64,000 nt of DNA from Halobacillus ihumii. GTDB lineage: Bacteria > Bacillota > Bacilli > Bacillales > Halobacillaceae. The stretch lies in the NCBI RefSeq assembly GCF_902726645.1, contig NZ_CACVAO010000001.1, forward strand, positions 1 to 64,000, in the 5' to 3' direction. Shown here piece after piece: positions 30,258-38,512 of this stretch; the first letter of the stretch is position 1; each line of letters opens with the position of its first letter. Made by a program: the position numbers and the translations under genes. Below the pieces are notes generated by a model. That model saw nothing but the letters and a program-made list of their open reading frames with translations, was not told where the DNA came from and did no database searches.

Positions 30258-30734
30258 ATGTCTATGACGATAAATCTCAGGCCAATGAATGAAGAAACAT
30301 TTAAAAGTTATTATCAAACTTCTTTAGAAGATTATGCTGAACAACATGTTATAGCCGGTAATTGGAAGGAAGAGGATGCACTATTACTTGCAAAGAATCA
30401 ATTTGAAGAACTGCTGCCAAATGGATTACACACTAATGAACATATTCTTTTTTCTATATATGAGGAAGAGGAAAAAATCGGGATTCTTTGGCTGCATGTT
30501 TATACCAATGACGGTGTGAAGCAAATGTTTATTTATGACATAAAGTTAGATGAGGATCAGCGTGGTAATGGATATGGAACAGATACGATGAAGGCTCTTG
30601 ATGACTATGCAAAGAGTGAAAAGGTTAAACAAATCCGCTTACATGTTTTCGCTCATAATAAGCGAGCTATCTCCCTTTATAAGAAAGTTGGGTATGAAGT
30701 GGAGGGTCATTATATGAGGAAGACTCTTTCATGA
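30258..30734 (+). CDS. GNAT-family N-acetyltransferase
   Basis: About 158 residues. The acetyl-CoA-binding motif A is visible as LDEDQRGNGYGTDTMKALDDYA, followed by HVFAHNKRAISLYKKVGYEVEG, the usual C-terminal GNAT strand-helix. ATG 30258 lies just after GGGAGGGA; ATG 30246 and 30264 are in frame. Substrate not predictable. A second GNAT gene follows after about 60 bases. Confidence 0.85.
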   Translation: MSMTINLRPMNEETFKSYYQTSLEDYAEQHVIAGNWKEEDALLLAKNQFEELLPNGLHTNEHILFSIYEEEEKIGILWLHVYTNDGVKQMFIYDIKLDEDQRGNGYGTDTMKALDDYAKSEKVKQIRLHVFAHNKRAISLYKKVGYEVEGHYMRKTLS

Positions 30735-30792
30735 TGAATATAAAAGTTAACTACAAATATTTCTAGTTCAATTAGGGAAAGAGGGGAAACGT

Positions 30793-31638
30793 GTGAACGA
30801 TAAACACAAGGAAACAAACTTAAATGGTGATCTAGCAATGAAAAAGAATGAGTTATTAGCTCTTTTCCATCAAGAGCTGCGTCTAGAGGCCGCCACACCA
30901 GGTTATACGAGAGAGGTCACAGAGCACCTTGTGCGACATGTAGCCAAACAAAAAAATGAGAAAGGCTTTATTATATGCTCCCATGTAAACGCGGAAAACG
31001 CTTCTGAAGTCATTGATTATGAATTGGATTACTTCAATAATCTTGGCCAAGAATTCGAATGGAAAGTTTATAGCTATGATCAGCCGCATAACCTCAAAAG
31101 TCTTCTTATACATAAAGGGTTTGATATGGAAGAAAAAGAGGCTCTCATGGTACTCGAACTTAATGAAAAGCACCATTTGTTAACATGGTCAGTTTCTGCT
31201 TTTATAAGAGAAATTACCAATAAAGAAGGGATTGAAGAGATCATTGCCTTAGAGAACACAATATGGGGAGAACCTCATAATGATTTAGGTGAAAGACTCT
31301 GGAAAGATAAACAAAATGATCCAGATTCTTTATTTCTTTATGGGATATATGATGAAGGCTCCCTCGTTAGTGCTGCCTGGATGTATATTGAACCAAATTC
31401 CTCTTTTGCGAGTTTGTGGGGTGGGTCTACATTACCTTCCCAACGTGGAAAAGGTTATTACACTACATTGTTAGCTGTCAGGGCCAAAAAAGCATATGAA
31501 TGCGGGCGAAAATACCTAACAGTAGATGCTCGTCCGATGAGCCGACCGATCCTCGAAAAGTATGGATTTGCCTGCCTAGCTTATACTTTCGGCTGTCATT
31601 CTCCTTCTCATAACTCGATCAACACTAAGGATTACTAA
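30793..31638 (+). CDS. GNAT-family N-acetyltransferase, long form
   Basis: A 281-residue protein. The N-terminal half (residues 1-130) is a divergent GNAT-like domain with no clear motif. The C-terminal half carries WMYIEPNSSFASLWGGSTLPSQRGKGYYTTLLAVRAKKA, with the acetyl-CoA loop QRGKGYY, and ends with ARPMSRPILEKYGFACLAYTFG. A start at GTG 30793 follows GAGGGGAAAC; ATG 30838 is a possible later start. The acceptor is unknown. Confidence 0.8.
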   Translation: MNDKHKETNLNGDLAMKKNELLALFHQELRLEAATPGYTREVTEHLVRHVAKQKNEKGFIICSHVNAENASEVIDYELDYFNNLGQEFEWKVYSYDQPHNLKSLLIHKGFDMEEKEALMVLELNEKHHLLTWSVSAFIREITNKEGIEEIIALENTIWGEPHNDLGERLWKDKQNDPDSLFLYGIYDEGSLVSAAWMYIEPNSSFASLWGGSTLPSQRGKGYYTTLLAVRAKKAYECGRKYLTVDARPMSRPILEKYGFACLAYTFGCHSPSHNSINTKDY

Positions 31639-31662
31639 TACACGACTAAGTAATCCTTTTTA
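31627..31662 (+). terminator. Terminator overlapping the GNAT stop codon
   Basis: AAGGATTACT / AGTAATCCTT stem with T run; the TAA stop lies inside the hairpin. Confidence 0.75.
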
Positions 31663-31792
31663 AATTCTTGAAATGTTCTTTGGAATGTTAAGGTATTATT
31701 TCAATACCCTAGATAAATAAAATACATAAAATCGATTGAGATAACATCAATAGTAAAAGGGTGTTTATTAAACTTAATTCGAGGTGGTCTAA

Positions 31793-32761
31793 ATGGCACA
31801 AAAAGTTTTGCTATTTGGAGACATAGGGATTGATGACACGATTGCAATTATCTATTCTTTTTTCAACAAAGATATTGAATTAGTAGGAATCGTTGCTGAT
31901 TATGGGAATGTATCCAGAGAAACAGCTGTAAATAACGTGTACTATTTATACGATCTGTTTGGAATTGAAGATGGGCCGCCTATTATTGGCGGAGCAGAAG
32001 TACCTATGACTGGTGAATATCCAATGTATGCCCAAGAAGTACATGGTGAATCTGGTCTTGGACCTATTACACCATCAGATTATGAGGGCGAGAGTGAAAA
32101 CTTTTTTGAGATCGTGAAACTAATAGAGAAATATCAAGATGACCTCATTATTGTAAATATTGGAAGGCTTACTTCTCTTGCTACAATGTTTATCCTGTAC
32201 CGATCTCTTATGAAAAAAGTGGATGGTTTTTATATTATGGGGGGTGCCTTTTGGGTACCTGGTAATGTAACAGCTGTGTCAGAAGCTAATTTTTATGGAG
32301 ATCCTATTGCCGTTCAAATTGTACTCAGGTATGCTCACAACGCAACTATTATCCCACTAAACGTAACTCAACAAGCGATTGTAACTCCGGAAATGGTGGA
32401 CTATATTGCTTATAAAGGTAAAACAAAAATCATTAAACCATTGTTAGATTACTATTATGATTTTTATAAAGAAAGTAATCCAGATATCCCGGGCAGCCCA
32501 GTACATGATGTTCTTACAGTTATGGCATCGATAAGGGATGATTTGTTCACATACGAAACCTTTCCCATTCATATCGTCGAAGCTACCGAAGAAATCCAAA
32601 GAGGACAAAGCATTGCAAATTTTATGGAAAGTGATATGGCTGAATCTGATGAATTAGACAGACCACACCGAATAGCCTTCGACTTAGATTATCCAAAGTT
32701 TTTTAATGATTTTATGAGCATCATGACAGGGCAGCCATTCAACTCCAAGAATTCAAGCTAG
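31793..32761 (+). CDS. Nucleoside hydrolase (inosine/uridine-preferring family)
   Basis: A 322-residue enzyme that would split ribonucleosides into base and ribose. The calcium-binding N-terminal motif reads FGDIGIDD: the two Asp pairs needed for calcium are kept, although the first Asp of the usual DTDPGxDD is replaced. The C-terminal PGSPVHDVLTVM supplies the conserved His-Asp. YIMGGAFWVPGN and EANFYGDPIAV fit the family. It overlaps the convergent LysR gene by 9 bp at the 3' end. It appears monocistronic. Confidence 0.88.
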   Translation: MAQKVLLFGDIGIDDTIAIIYSFFNKDIELVGIVADYGNVSRETAVNNVYYLYDLFGIEDGPPIIGGAEVPMTGEYPMYAQEVHGESGLGPITPSDYEGESENFFEIVKLIEKYQDDLIIVNIGRLTSLATMFILYRSLMKKVDGFYIMGGAFWVPGNVTAVSEANFYGDPIAVQIVLRYAHNATIIPLNVTQQAIVTPEMVDYIAYKGKTKIIKPLLDYYYDFYKESNPDIPGSPVHDVLTVMASIRDDLFTYETFPIHIVEATEEIQRGQSIANFMESDMAESDELDRPHRIAFDLDYPKFFNDFMSIMTGQPFNSKNSS

Positions 32762-33634
32762 TAAAAAACTGTTTACAAAAGCTAGGAATTCTTCTTCATA
32801 AGAATGGTCATATTTATGTAACGAATAAATGCTGCACGATGGTAAATCGAGGAATGGGGTATCAATTGCCAGCATTCGGCCCTCTTGTATTTCCCTGTTG
32901 ATGGCGAACGAGGGAAGAAAGGAGATGCCCATACCTTCTTGTATAAATCTTTTGGCAGCATGTGACTGAGTAATCCTAAGAAACCTGGAGGAGGGAACAT
33001 ATCTTTGAATTTCCCTTTTTAACAAATCCCAGTATCCAGGATGGTGATGTGTGAAAATGATGGATTGGTTCATAAGCCCATAAGGGTCTAAAGGTGGGGC
33101 CGTCTCTGAATCATAACCATCATGAGGGACTGCCAAAGTGATCGAATCACTAAACAACTTTTTGCAAAATAAGCTGCCACTGCTGCTGGGTAAGCAAGAA
33201 AAAGCAATATCTATTTGATCATCTTCAATCATCTTTTGTAATTGAGAGGATTCGGTAACTTGAATGGCCAGTTCTATGTCGTGGTTTTTCTCCTGATATC
33301 TACGGATGATACTTGGAAAAATACTATCAATTAATAATGAAGTCATCCCAATTGTAAATGTTTTATGATACCCTTGTTTAACACTTTTCATCTTTTGTAA
33401 GACATTTTCGTAATTTTGTATAAGGCTCATTGCTTCGATACGAAATATTCTTCCAAACTCAGTGAGTTGAATATGCCTGCCTTTTTTCTCAAACAGTGTT
33501 TCCTGCAATTCCTCCTCAAGCTGTCTGATATGAAGACTTACTGCCGGTTGAGTGATGTAAAGTTTCTCAGCAGTTTTCCTATAATTAAGCTCTTCCGCAG
33601 CTATTGAAAAAGTGTTTAACCATTTTATTTCCAT
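32753..33634 (-). CDS. citR: LysR-family regulator (CitR-like)
   Basis: A 293-residue LysR-type regulator: N-terminal winged helix (EIKWLNTFSIAAEELNYRKTAEKLYITQPAVSLHIRQLEEEL) and a two-lobed effector domain. I use ATG 33634, which has AGGAGG upstream, not the upstream in-frame ATGs that fall in the operator region. It is divergent from a citrate synthase gene, the same arrangement as citR-citA in B. subtilis, where CitR represses citA. A perfect inverted repeat lies between the two. Confidence 0.85.
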   Translation of the reverse strand: MEIKWLNTFSIAAEELNYRKTAEKLYITQPAVSLHIRQLEEELQETLFEKKGRHIQLTEFGRIFRIEAMSLIQNYENVLQKMKSVKQGYHKTFTIGMTSLLIDSIFPSIIRRYQEKNHDIELAIQVTESSQLQKMIEDDQIDIAFSCLPSSSGSLFCKKLFSDSITLAVPHDGYDSETAPPLDPYGLMNQSIIFTHHHPGYWDLLKREIQRYVPSSRFLRITQSHAAKRFIQEGMGISFLPSFAINREIQEGRMLAIDTPFLDLPSCSIYSLHKYDHSYEEEFLAFVNSFLLA

Positions 33635-33647
33635 TTGACTCCTCCTA

Positions 33648-33682
33648 TAAGTAATGCTTATTAAATTCATCATCATTACTTA
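33648..33682. promoter_or_regulatory. Inverted-repeat operator between citR and citA
   Basis: TAAGTAATG (33648-33656) and CATTACTTA (33674-33682) are perfect 9-bp inverted repeats with a 17-bp AT-rich spacer, the long-range symmetry expected for a LysR dimer of dimers. It sits just upstream of the LysR start, so autoregulation is possible. Confidence 0.65.
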
Positions 33683-33733
33683 ATTTTTATTATGATACTT
33701 CTATCTTACAATAAAAAGAGAGGAGGGGATATT

Positions 33734-34813
33734 ATGTTTAACCCTGGTTTAAAAGGTGTTACTGCTGTGGAAACGTGTTTGAGTCAAATAAATGGTGAAA
33801 AAGGGGAGTTGTATTATCGTGATCAGTCCGTTCATGATTTAGTAGGGAGCTATAGCTTTGAAGAAATTAGTTACTTCTTAATGAAAGGAAAGTTTCCGAA
33901 TTCTAACGAGTTACAATCACTGAAAAAAGTACTGACAAAAGAACGAAGTATTAGCAGTGAAATGAAGAAATGGATTGACCACTTAGTTAAGAAACAATCA
34001 ATTACAGCAACCATTCGTTCAGCTGTTTCTTTCTTAGATGATTCAGAAGATCGGTGGCCGATTCAAACCCATGAAGCTTACCGGCTGTTAGCGAAACTGC
34101 CTACGATCGTTGCTTATAGTTATCGTAAAAAGATGAACCTTGAGACAATAGAACCAGATTATCAATTAGATCATGTTGGGAATTTCCTTTATATGTTATT
34201 TGCCGAAAGAAAAACAAAAGAAGAGGTTCAAGCACTTGAGACATATATGATCTTGACTGCAGAACATGGAATGAATGCTTCTACATTTTCTGGAAGGGTC
34301 GTTACATCTACTCAAAGTGATATCTATTCTGGCATAACGGCTGCAATCGGGGCTTTAAAAGGACCATTACATGGAGGCGCGCCAACTGGAGTACTAGATT
34401 ATATTGATGAAGTAAAACAAAAATCTGTTGAGGAAATAATCAAAGTAAAGTTGGCCAATGATGAAAAAGTAATGGGATTTGGCCATCGAGTATATAAAGC
34501 AAAAGATCCTAGAGCTGAAGCGTTAAAAGCAAAGTTACTAACTATTGAGCCTAAACCAAATTGGATTGATTTTACATTAAAAATAGAAAAAGAAACTGTT
34601 CAATGGCTGAATGATTTAAAACCTGGCCGAAAACTATATGCGAACGTAGAATATTACGCCGCATCGTTAATGAAAGCCATTGGCATTCCGGCAGAATTAT
34701 TCACACCGATTTTTTGTTGCAGTCGAATCGTCGGTTGGACTGCGCACATTATAGAGCAATCGAGAAATAATACGATTTTCAGACCTGAAGCTAAGTTTCT
34801 AAACCATAACTAA
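33734..34813 (+). CDS. citA: Citrate synthase (CitA-like, minor type)
   Basis: A 359-residue citrate synthase condensing oxaloacetate and acetyl-CoA. Active-site regions: AEHGMNASTFSGRVVTST (His), LKGPLHGGAP (His) and GFGHRVYKAKDPRAE. ATG 33734 follows AGGAGGGG. Divergence from a LysR gene matches B. subtilis citA, the secondary citrate synthase, rather than citZ in the citZ-icd-mdh operon. Confidence 0.92.
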   Translation: MFNPGLKGVTAVETCLSQINGEKGELYYRDQSVHDLVGSYSFEEISYFLMKGKFPNSNELQSLKKVLTKERSISSEMKKWIDHLVKKQSITATIRSAVSFLDDSEDRWPIQTHEAYRLLAKLPTIVAYSYRKKMNLETIEPDYQLDHVGNFLYMLFAERKTKEEVQALETYMILTAEHGMNASTFSGRVVTSTQSDIYSGITAAIGALKGPLHGGAPTGVLDYIDEVKQKSVEEIIKVKLANDEKVMGFGHRVYKAKDPRAEALKAKLLTIEPKPNWIDFTLKIEKETVQWLNDLKPGRKLYANVEYYAASLMKAIGIPAELFTPIFCCSRIVGWTAHIIEQSRNNTIFRPEAKFLNHN

Positions 34814-34819
34814 AATTTA

Positions 34820-34866
34820 TTATTCTGTCTCATTATCATAAGTTTACTTAGATTATGAGACAGAAT
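34820..34866 (+). terminator. Hairpin after citA
   Basis: TATTCTGTCTCAT / ATGAGACAGAATA, a 13-bp perfect stem with a long loop; only a short T-rich stretch follows. Confidence 0.6.
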
Positions 34867-34950
34867 ATGATTTAATTTAATGAGTACCTATAATATATGT
34901 TATGTCTACTCGAAAAAATAAAATGTAAATTATATAATTCTTACTTTCCA

Positions 34951-35748
34951 TCACTTATTTTCAATTTCATATAGTCTATTTTCAGTAAACCGAATATATT
35001 TTCTTTCTAAGTAAAGTCCTTTATCTTTGTATATCCAGTCAGAAAATCGTTTAACGTTTTCATACCCACTTATATATAAACGATAGTGTGTATCGAAAGA
35101 TTTGAAAATGGGCTCAATCCTTTTGATAACAAGAATATCGAAAAGAGATTCCATGAAATTTAATGACCCCCCTACTATATTTACGAATTCTTTTTGTTCG
35201 TAAATGCAGCCGTCACCATCAAAGTATCCTCTAACAAAATGTGAAAGGTATTGCTTCGGGACATGAGGAAACTTTAAATCTAATGACTTCTTTGGTTTTA
35301 TATTGTGTAATTCCATTATATCTGTTTTCATAATTTTACTGTTCAATGTGAGGATGTATATTTTTGTTGTTTTACTTTGTATAATTGGATGGTTTGATTT
35401 CATTTCTAACTTTATTTTCTCTAAGATCCTTTTTTCTTTTTGAGCGATACTAATAGATTGAATATCTTTTGGAACAATACCATCGGCAGCAAAGAACCCT
35501 AAAATGTACGCCATGTTATTGGACCAGGTTTTAAAGTAATCTTCATTAACCGTATAGCGGCGTTTCCAACTCCCGTGAGGCCTTTTCGAAATATTTTCCT
35601 TTTTTAGGATCATTCTAATATATCTAGCGGAAACATTGGCTTTTTTTGCAATATCCTCCGTCCTTTTCCCCATATTATAAAGCCTTATAACCTCTTCATT
35701 AGACAATGTTCTTTTTGTTCTAGGCCTACTTTTAGACTGTTCATTCAT
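34951..35748 (-). CDS. Free-standing LAGLIDADG homing endonuclease
   Basis: A 265-residue protein with an N-terminal helix-turn-helix (LSNEEVIRLYNMGKRTEDIAKKANVSARYIRMIL) and two LAGLIDADG-type motifs, ILGFFAADGIVPKD and FVRGYFDGDGCIYE, each with the acidic metal ligand. This single-chain two-motif form binds and cuts long asymmetric sites. ATG 35748 has AGGAGG upstream. Codon use is AT-rich compared with neighbours, a sign of transfer. It is not embedded in an intron or intein that I can see; it lies between citA and a broken transporter gene on the opposite strand. Confidence 0.85.
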   Translation of the reverse strand: MNEQSKSRPRTKRTLSNEEVIRLYNMGKRTEDIAKKANVSARYIRMILKKENISKRPHGSWKRRYTVNEDYFKTWSNNMAYILGFFAADGIVPKDIQSISIAQKEKRILEKIKLEMKSNHPIIQSKTTKIYILTLNSKIMKTDIMELHNIKPKKSLDLKFPHVPKQYLSHFVRGYFDGDGCIYEQKEFVNIVGGSLNFMESLFDILVIKRIEPIFKSFDTHYRLYISGYENVKRFSDWIYKDKGLYLERKYIRFTENRLYEIENK

Positions 35749-35910
35749 GAAATTCGGCTCCCTCCTCTTATTTATATCATTATACCGAATATATGTTCCC
35801 TTTGGGATAATAATTGTAAGTAGTTTTCTAAAAACTTTCTTTACTCCAATTATTCCTTGAGGTCTAACCTTCCCTTGTATCGAGTATAAATGGTAAACAG
35901 AGGTGATTTT

Positions 35911-37516
35911 TTGAAAGAAACCCAAGAAGTACGTTCTACATCAAGCACACCTGAAGGTATGATTTATGTAGTTGATCCATCGCCATTGAACTGGTTATAT
36001 ATCCTATACAATACAATGGAAGAAGCAGTCAGAGCAGATCGCTCAGGAGCCATTATTCCTTCCCTTGCTGAGTATCAGTGGGTTAACGATACCGTTTTAG
36101 AACTAAAACTTAAGGATGGAGTTACATTTCAGAATGGTGAACAATTTACGGCAGACATCGTTAACAAGAGCATTCATGAACTGCTGCGCTGGTTAGTCCC
36201 CCACCCTCCTGGGTCCTTCCTTAATTTTTTCAAACCGGCTTCTTTAGACATCATTGATTCTCACACTGTACAATTAATTTTCCAAAACGAGATGGGCTGG
36301 CTGTGGCAAAGTTAAGGGCTGCACATTTCGCGAATTTTTGTTTTGGGATAATCTTGGCTTTGGATATCAAAAACTTGGTACCGGGGAAGGCCATTGGTGA
36401 GTACTTGACGCTGCCGGCCCGTGGGGTACCGGTCCATTTGTTTTATCAGAGGGTCATTCCTCCATTGAAAATACGATTGCTTTTATTAATAAAGATCCTT
36501 TAGCTGCAACATGGCTCACTGAAAAAGAGCTGCGAACACCTTACGTCACTTTAGATGCTAACGCTAACTATCGTAATCCGAGCCGGGGACCGCGATTAAA
36601 CAAAGTCGTTTTCCGTAATCATTTTTCAAAAACAGAGGCGTTACGTCTTTGTACGACAACAGAGGGATATGTGGATTTAGTAACTGAACTGACCCCTAAG
36701 GATGTGCAACAGGTTGAATCCTCACCTTATGCTAAATTGGTTACTTCAGAAGGGAATGAAGTAGTTACAGGGATCTTTAATCGGTTTCAATCTGATGTTG
36801 ACTTGGACGACTATAATCTGCGTATGGCCATAAATATGGCTATTCGACGCGATGATATTATTCAGAATGTGTACGGAGGATATGCGACACTCACCCCTGC
36901 ATTAACGCCGCCATGGGCATATGATTTCCCAGAGGAGTTAGAACCGATTATGTATAGCAGACAACAATCCCGCCAGCTATTTGAAAGCTCAAGTTATCCA
37001 AAATCCAGACCTTTAAAAATAGTAGCCTTTAAGAAACATGAAAATCTATTACTGGCCGTGGCTGCCCAAATAGAAGAAACTTTATCCATTTGGGTTGAAA
37101 CTATAGTTATTCCAGTACAAGAAGAAACGAAATGGATACGGGTAGTCGCTGAAAAGAAACTCACTCCAGGATGGGATATTTTAATAGCAAGTGCGACAAC
37201 ACAATTTTATGAAGGGACTCCTGCTTTTTTTCACAGAGAACTTTTTGGTTTTGACGGAGCCCTTCGAACAGGGCCGGAACTGCCAGAATTTGATGAAGTC
37301 TATAGAGAGATGGTAAGTCAAATTCGGCGTAAGGAGTTACTTGCGGCAGCAAAAGATGTAGATCGATTTGTATATCAAAATGCTTTATCACTATTTTTAT
37401 GCGTGCCGCACAAGCTCTACGCCGTAAATAGACATGTTGACTTTAAGCCTTACCGAACTACCTTTGAGCTTGCCGAAACAGAAGTTGGAGAAATGCATTG
37501 GTCGCGAAGAAGATAA
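35911..37516 (+). pseudogene. Family 5 (oligopeptide-type) ABC substrate-binding protein, broken gene
   Basis: The translated pieces together form one solute-binding protein: PSLAEYQWVNDTVLELKLKDG and FTADIV near the start, GPWGTGPFVLSEG in the middle and a long C-terminal lobe ending at 37516. The reading frame breaks near 36290 and again in a T-rich run at about 36334-36341, and an in-frame TGA stands at 36398-36400. After 36401 the frame is open to the end. No signal peptide or lipobox remains at the N-terminus (TTG 35911 after AGAGGTGA), so the front may also be lost. No permease or ATPase genes are adjacent. Sequencing errors could explain one lesion but hardly all three. Confidence 0.8.
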
Positions 37517-37522
37517 TCTATG

Positions 37523-37560
37523 AAAAGGAGGCGGCCACTTTATAGTGACCGCCTCCTTTT
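37523..37560. terminator. Bidirectional terminator
   Basis: AAAAGGAGGCGG / CCGCCTCCTTTT stem, extended by CACT/AGTG past one mismatch, between the convergent pseudogene and nitroreductase gene. Confidence 0.8.
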
Positions 37561-37572
37561 AAAAAATTGAAT

Positions 37573-38163
37573 CTATCCTTTCAAACCCTCTTTTGTTGAA
37601 ACCCACTTCGTTACATCATTAAAGTGTTTTCGAGCACTTGCAGGTACATCTTTTTCTGGATATCCAATATAAAGAAAACCTAATACCTCTCCGTCTTTGG
37701 GGAGTCCGAACAATTCTTTCATCAGTGGATCATACGTTGGCTTTCCTGTTCTCCAAAACCCTCCCAAACCTAGTGCATGAGCAGTTAAAAGCATATTTTG
37801 AATAGATGAATACACAGCACCATATTCTTCTTTAGCAATTACTTTCGGGTCGTCCGCGGGCTCAGCAGCCACCACAATTACAGCGGGGGCTCGGAATGGC
37901 TTTTTCATTCTTTTAGCTAATTTCTTCTGATTAACTTCTGTTGATGGATCGTCCATATCTTTTTCAGCAATTTTTGCTAATACTTCTCCTAATGGTTTCC
38001 TTCCCTCACCAGTTAGTACAAAAAAGCGCCAAGGCTCAGTTCTGTGATGACATGGAGCCCAAGTTCCGGCCTCGAGAATTTGCTCTAATAATTCTTGAGG
38101 AACAGGTTTATCTGAAACTAGCCCCACACTTCTTCTTGTTTTGATAGCTTCTAATACGTCCAT
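37573..38163 (-). CDS. Nitroreductase-family FMN oxidoreductase
   Basis: A 196-residue protein: an N-terminal AIKTRRSVGLVSDKPVP with the FMN phosphate-binding Arg residues, then WAPCHHRTEPWRFFVLTGEGR, and GLGGFWRTGKPTY near the C-terminus, matching the small NfsA/YdjA-like group. I start at ATG 38163, preceded by TGAGGAGGATA; the open frame continues 19 codons upstream. It reduces nitro compounds or quinones with NAD(P)H; the physiological substrate is not known. Confidence 0.87.
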   Translation of the reverse strand: MDVLEAIKTRRSVGLVSDKPVPQELLEQILEAGTWAPCHHRTEPWRFFVLTGEGRKPLGEVLAKIAEKDMDDPSTEVNQKKLAKRMKKPFRAPAVIVVAAEPADDPKVIAKEEYGAVYSSIQNMLLTAHALGLGGFWRTGKPTYDPLMKELFGLPKDGEVLGFLYIGYPEKDVPASARKHFNDVTKWVSTKEGLKG

Positions 38164-38283
38164 TATGATATCCTCCTCAAAAGGTATTTCTTGTATATTG
38201 TTAGTATATGATTGATTCATATGAAAAAGGATTCACATATAGTTTACTATACATGAACCCTTTCAACTACTAATATCTATTTT

Positions 38284-38490
38284 TTAAGAAACGACGTCGT
38301 ATCCTTGGTCCTCAATCGCTTCATTCATTTCAGATTCACTAATACCGTCTTCGTAAGTGACATTTACTTTACCTGTTTCAAGATCAACGTACACACTTTC
38401 CACACCATTTAATTCTTTAAGTGCTCCTTTAACAGCTTTTTCACAATGCGCACATGTCATTCCTTCAACTTGTATCGTTTTAGTTTGCAT
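38284..38490 (-). CDS. copZ: Copper chaperone CopZ
   Basis: A 68-residue HMA domain. The copper site is the MTCAHCEKAV loop (Cys-x-x-Cys), and the following ferredoxin-like fold is complete. It carries Cu(I) to CopA. It is the last gene of csoR-copA-copZ, 22 bases after copA. Confidence 0.95.
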   Translation of the reverse strand: MQTKTIQVEGMTCAHCEKAVKGALKELNGVESVYVDLETGKVNVTYEDGISESEMNEAIEDQGYDVVS

Positions 38491-38512
38491 GATAAATTTC
38501 CTTCTTTCTTGA

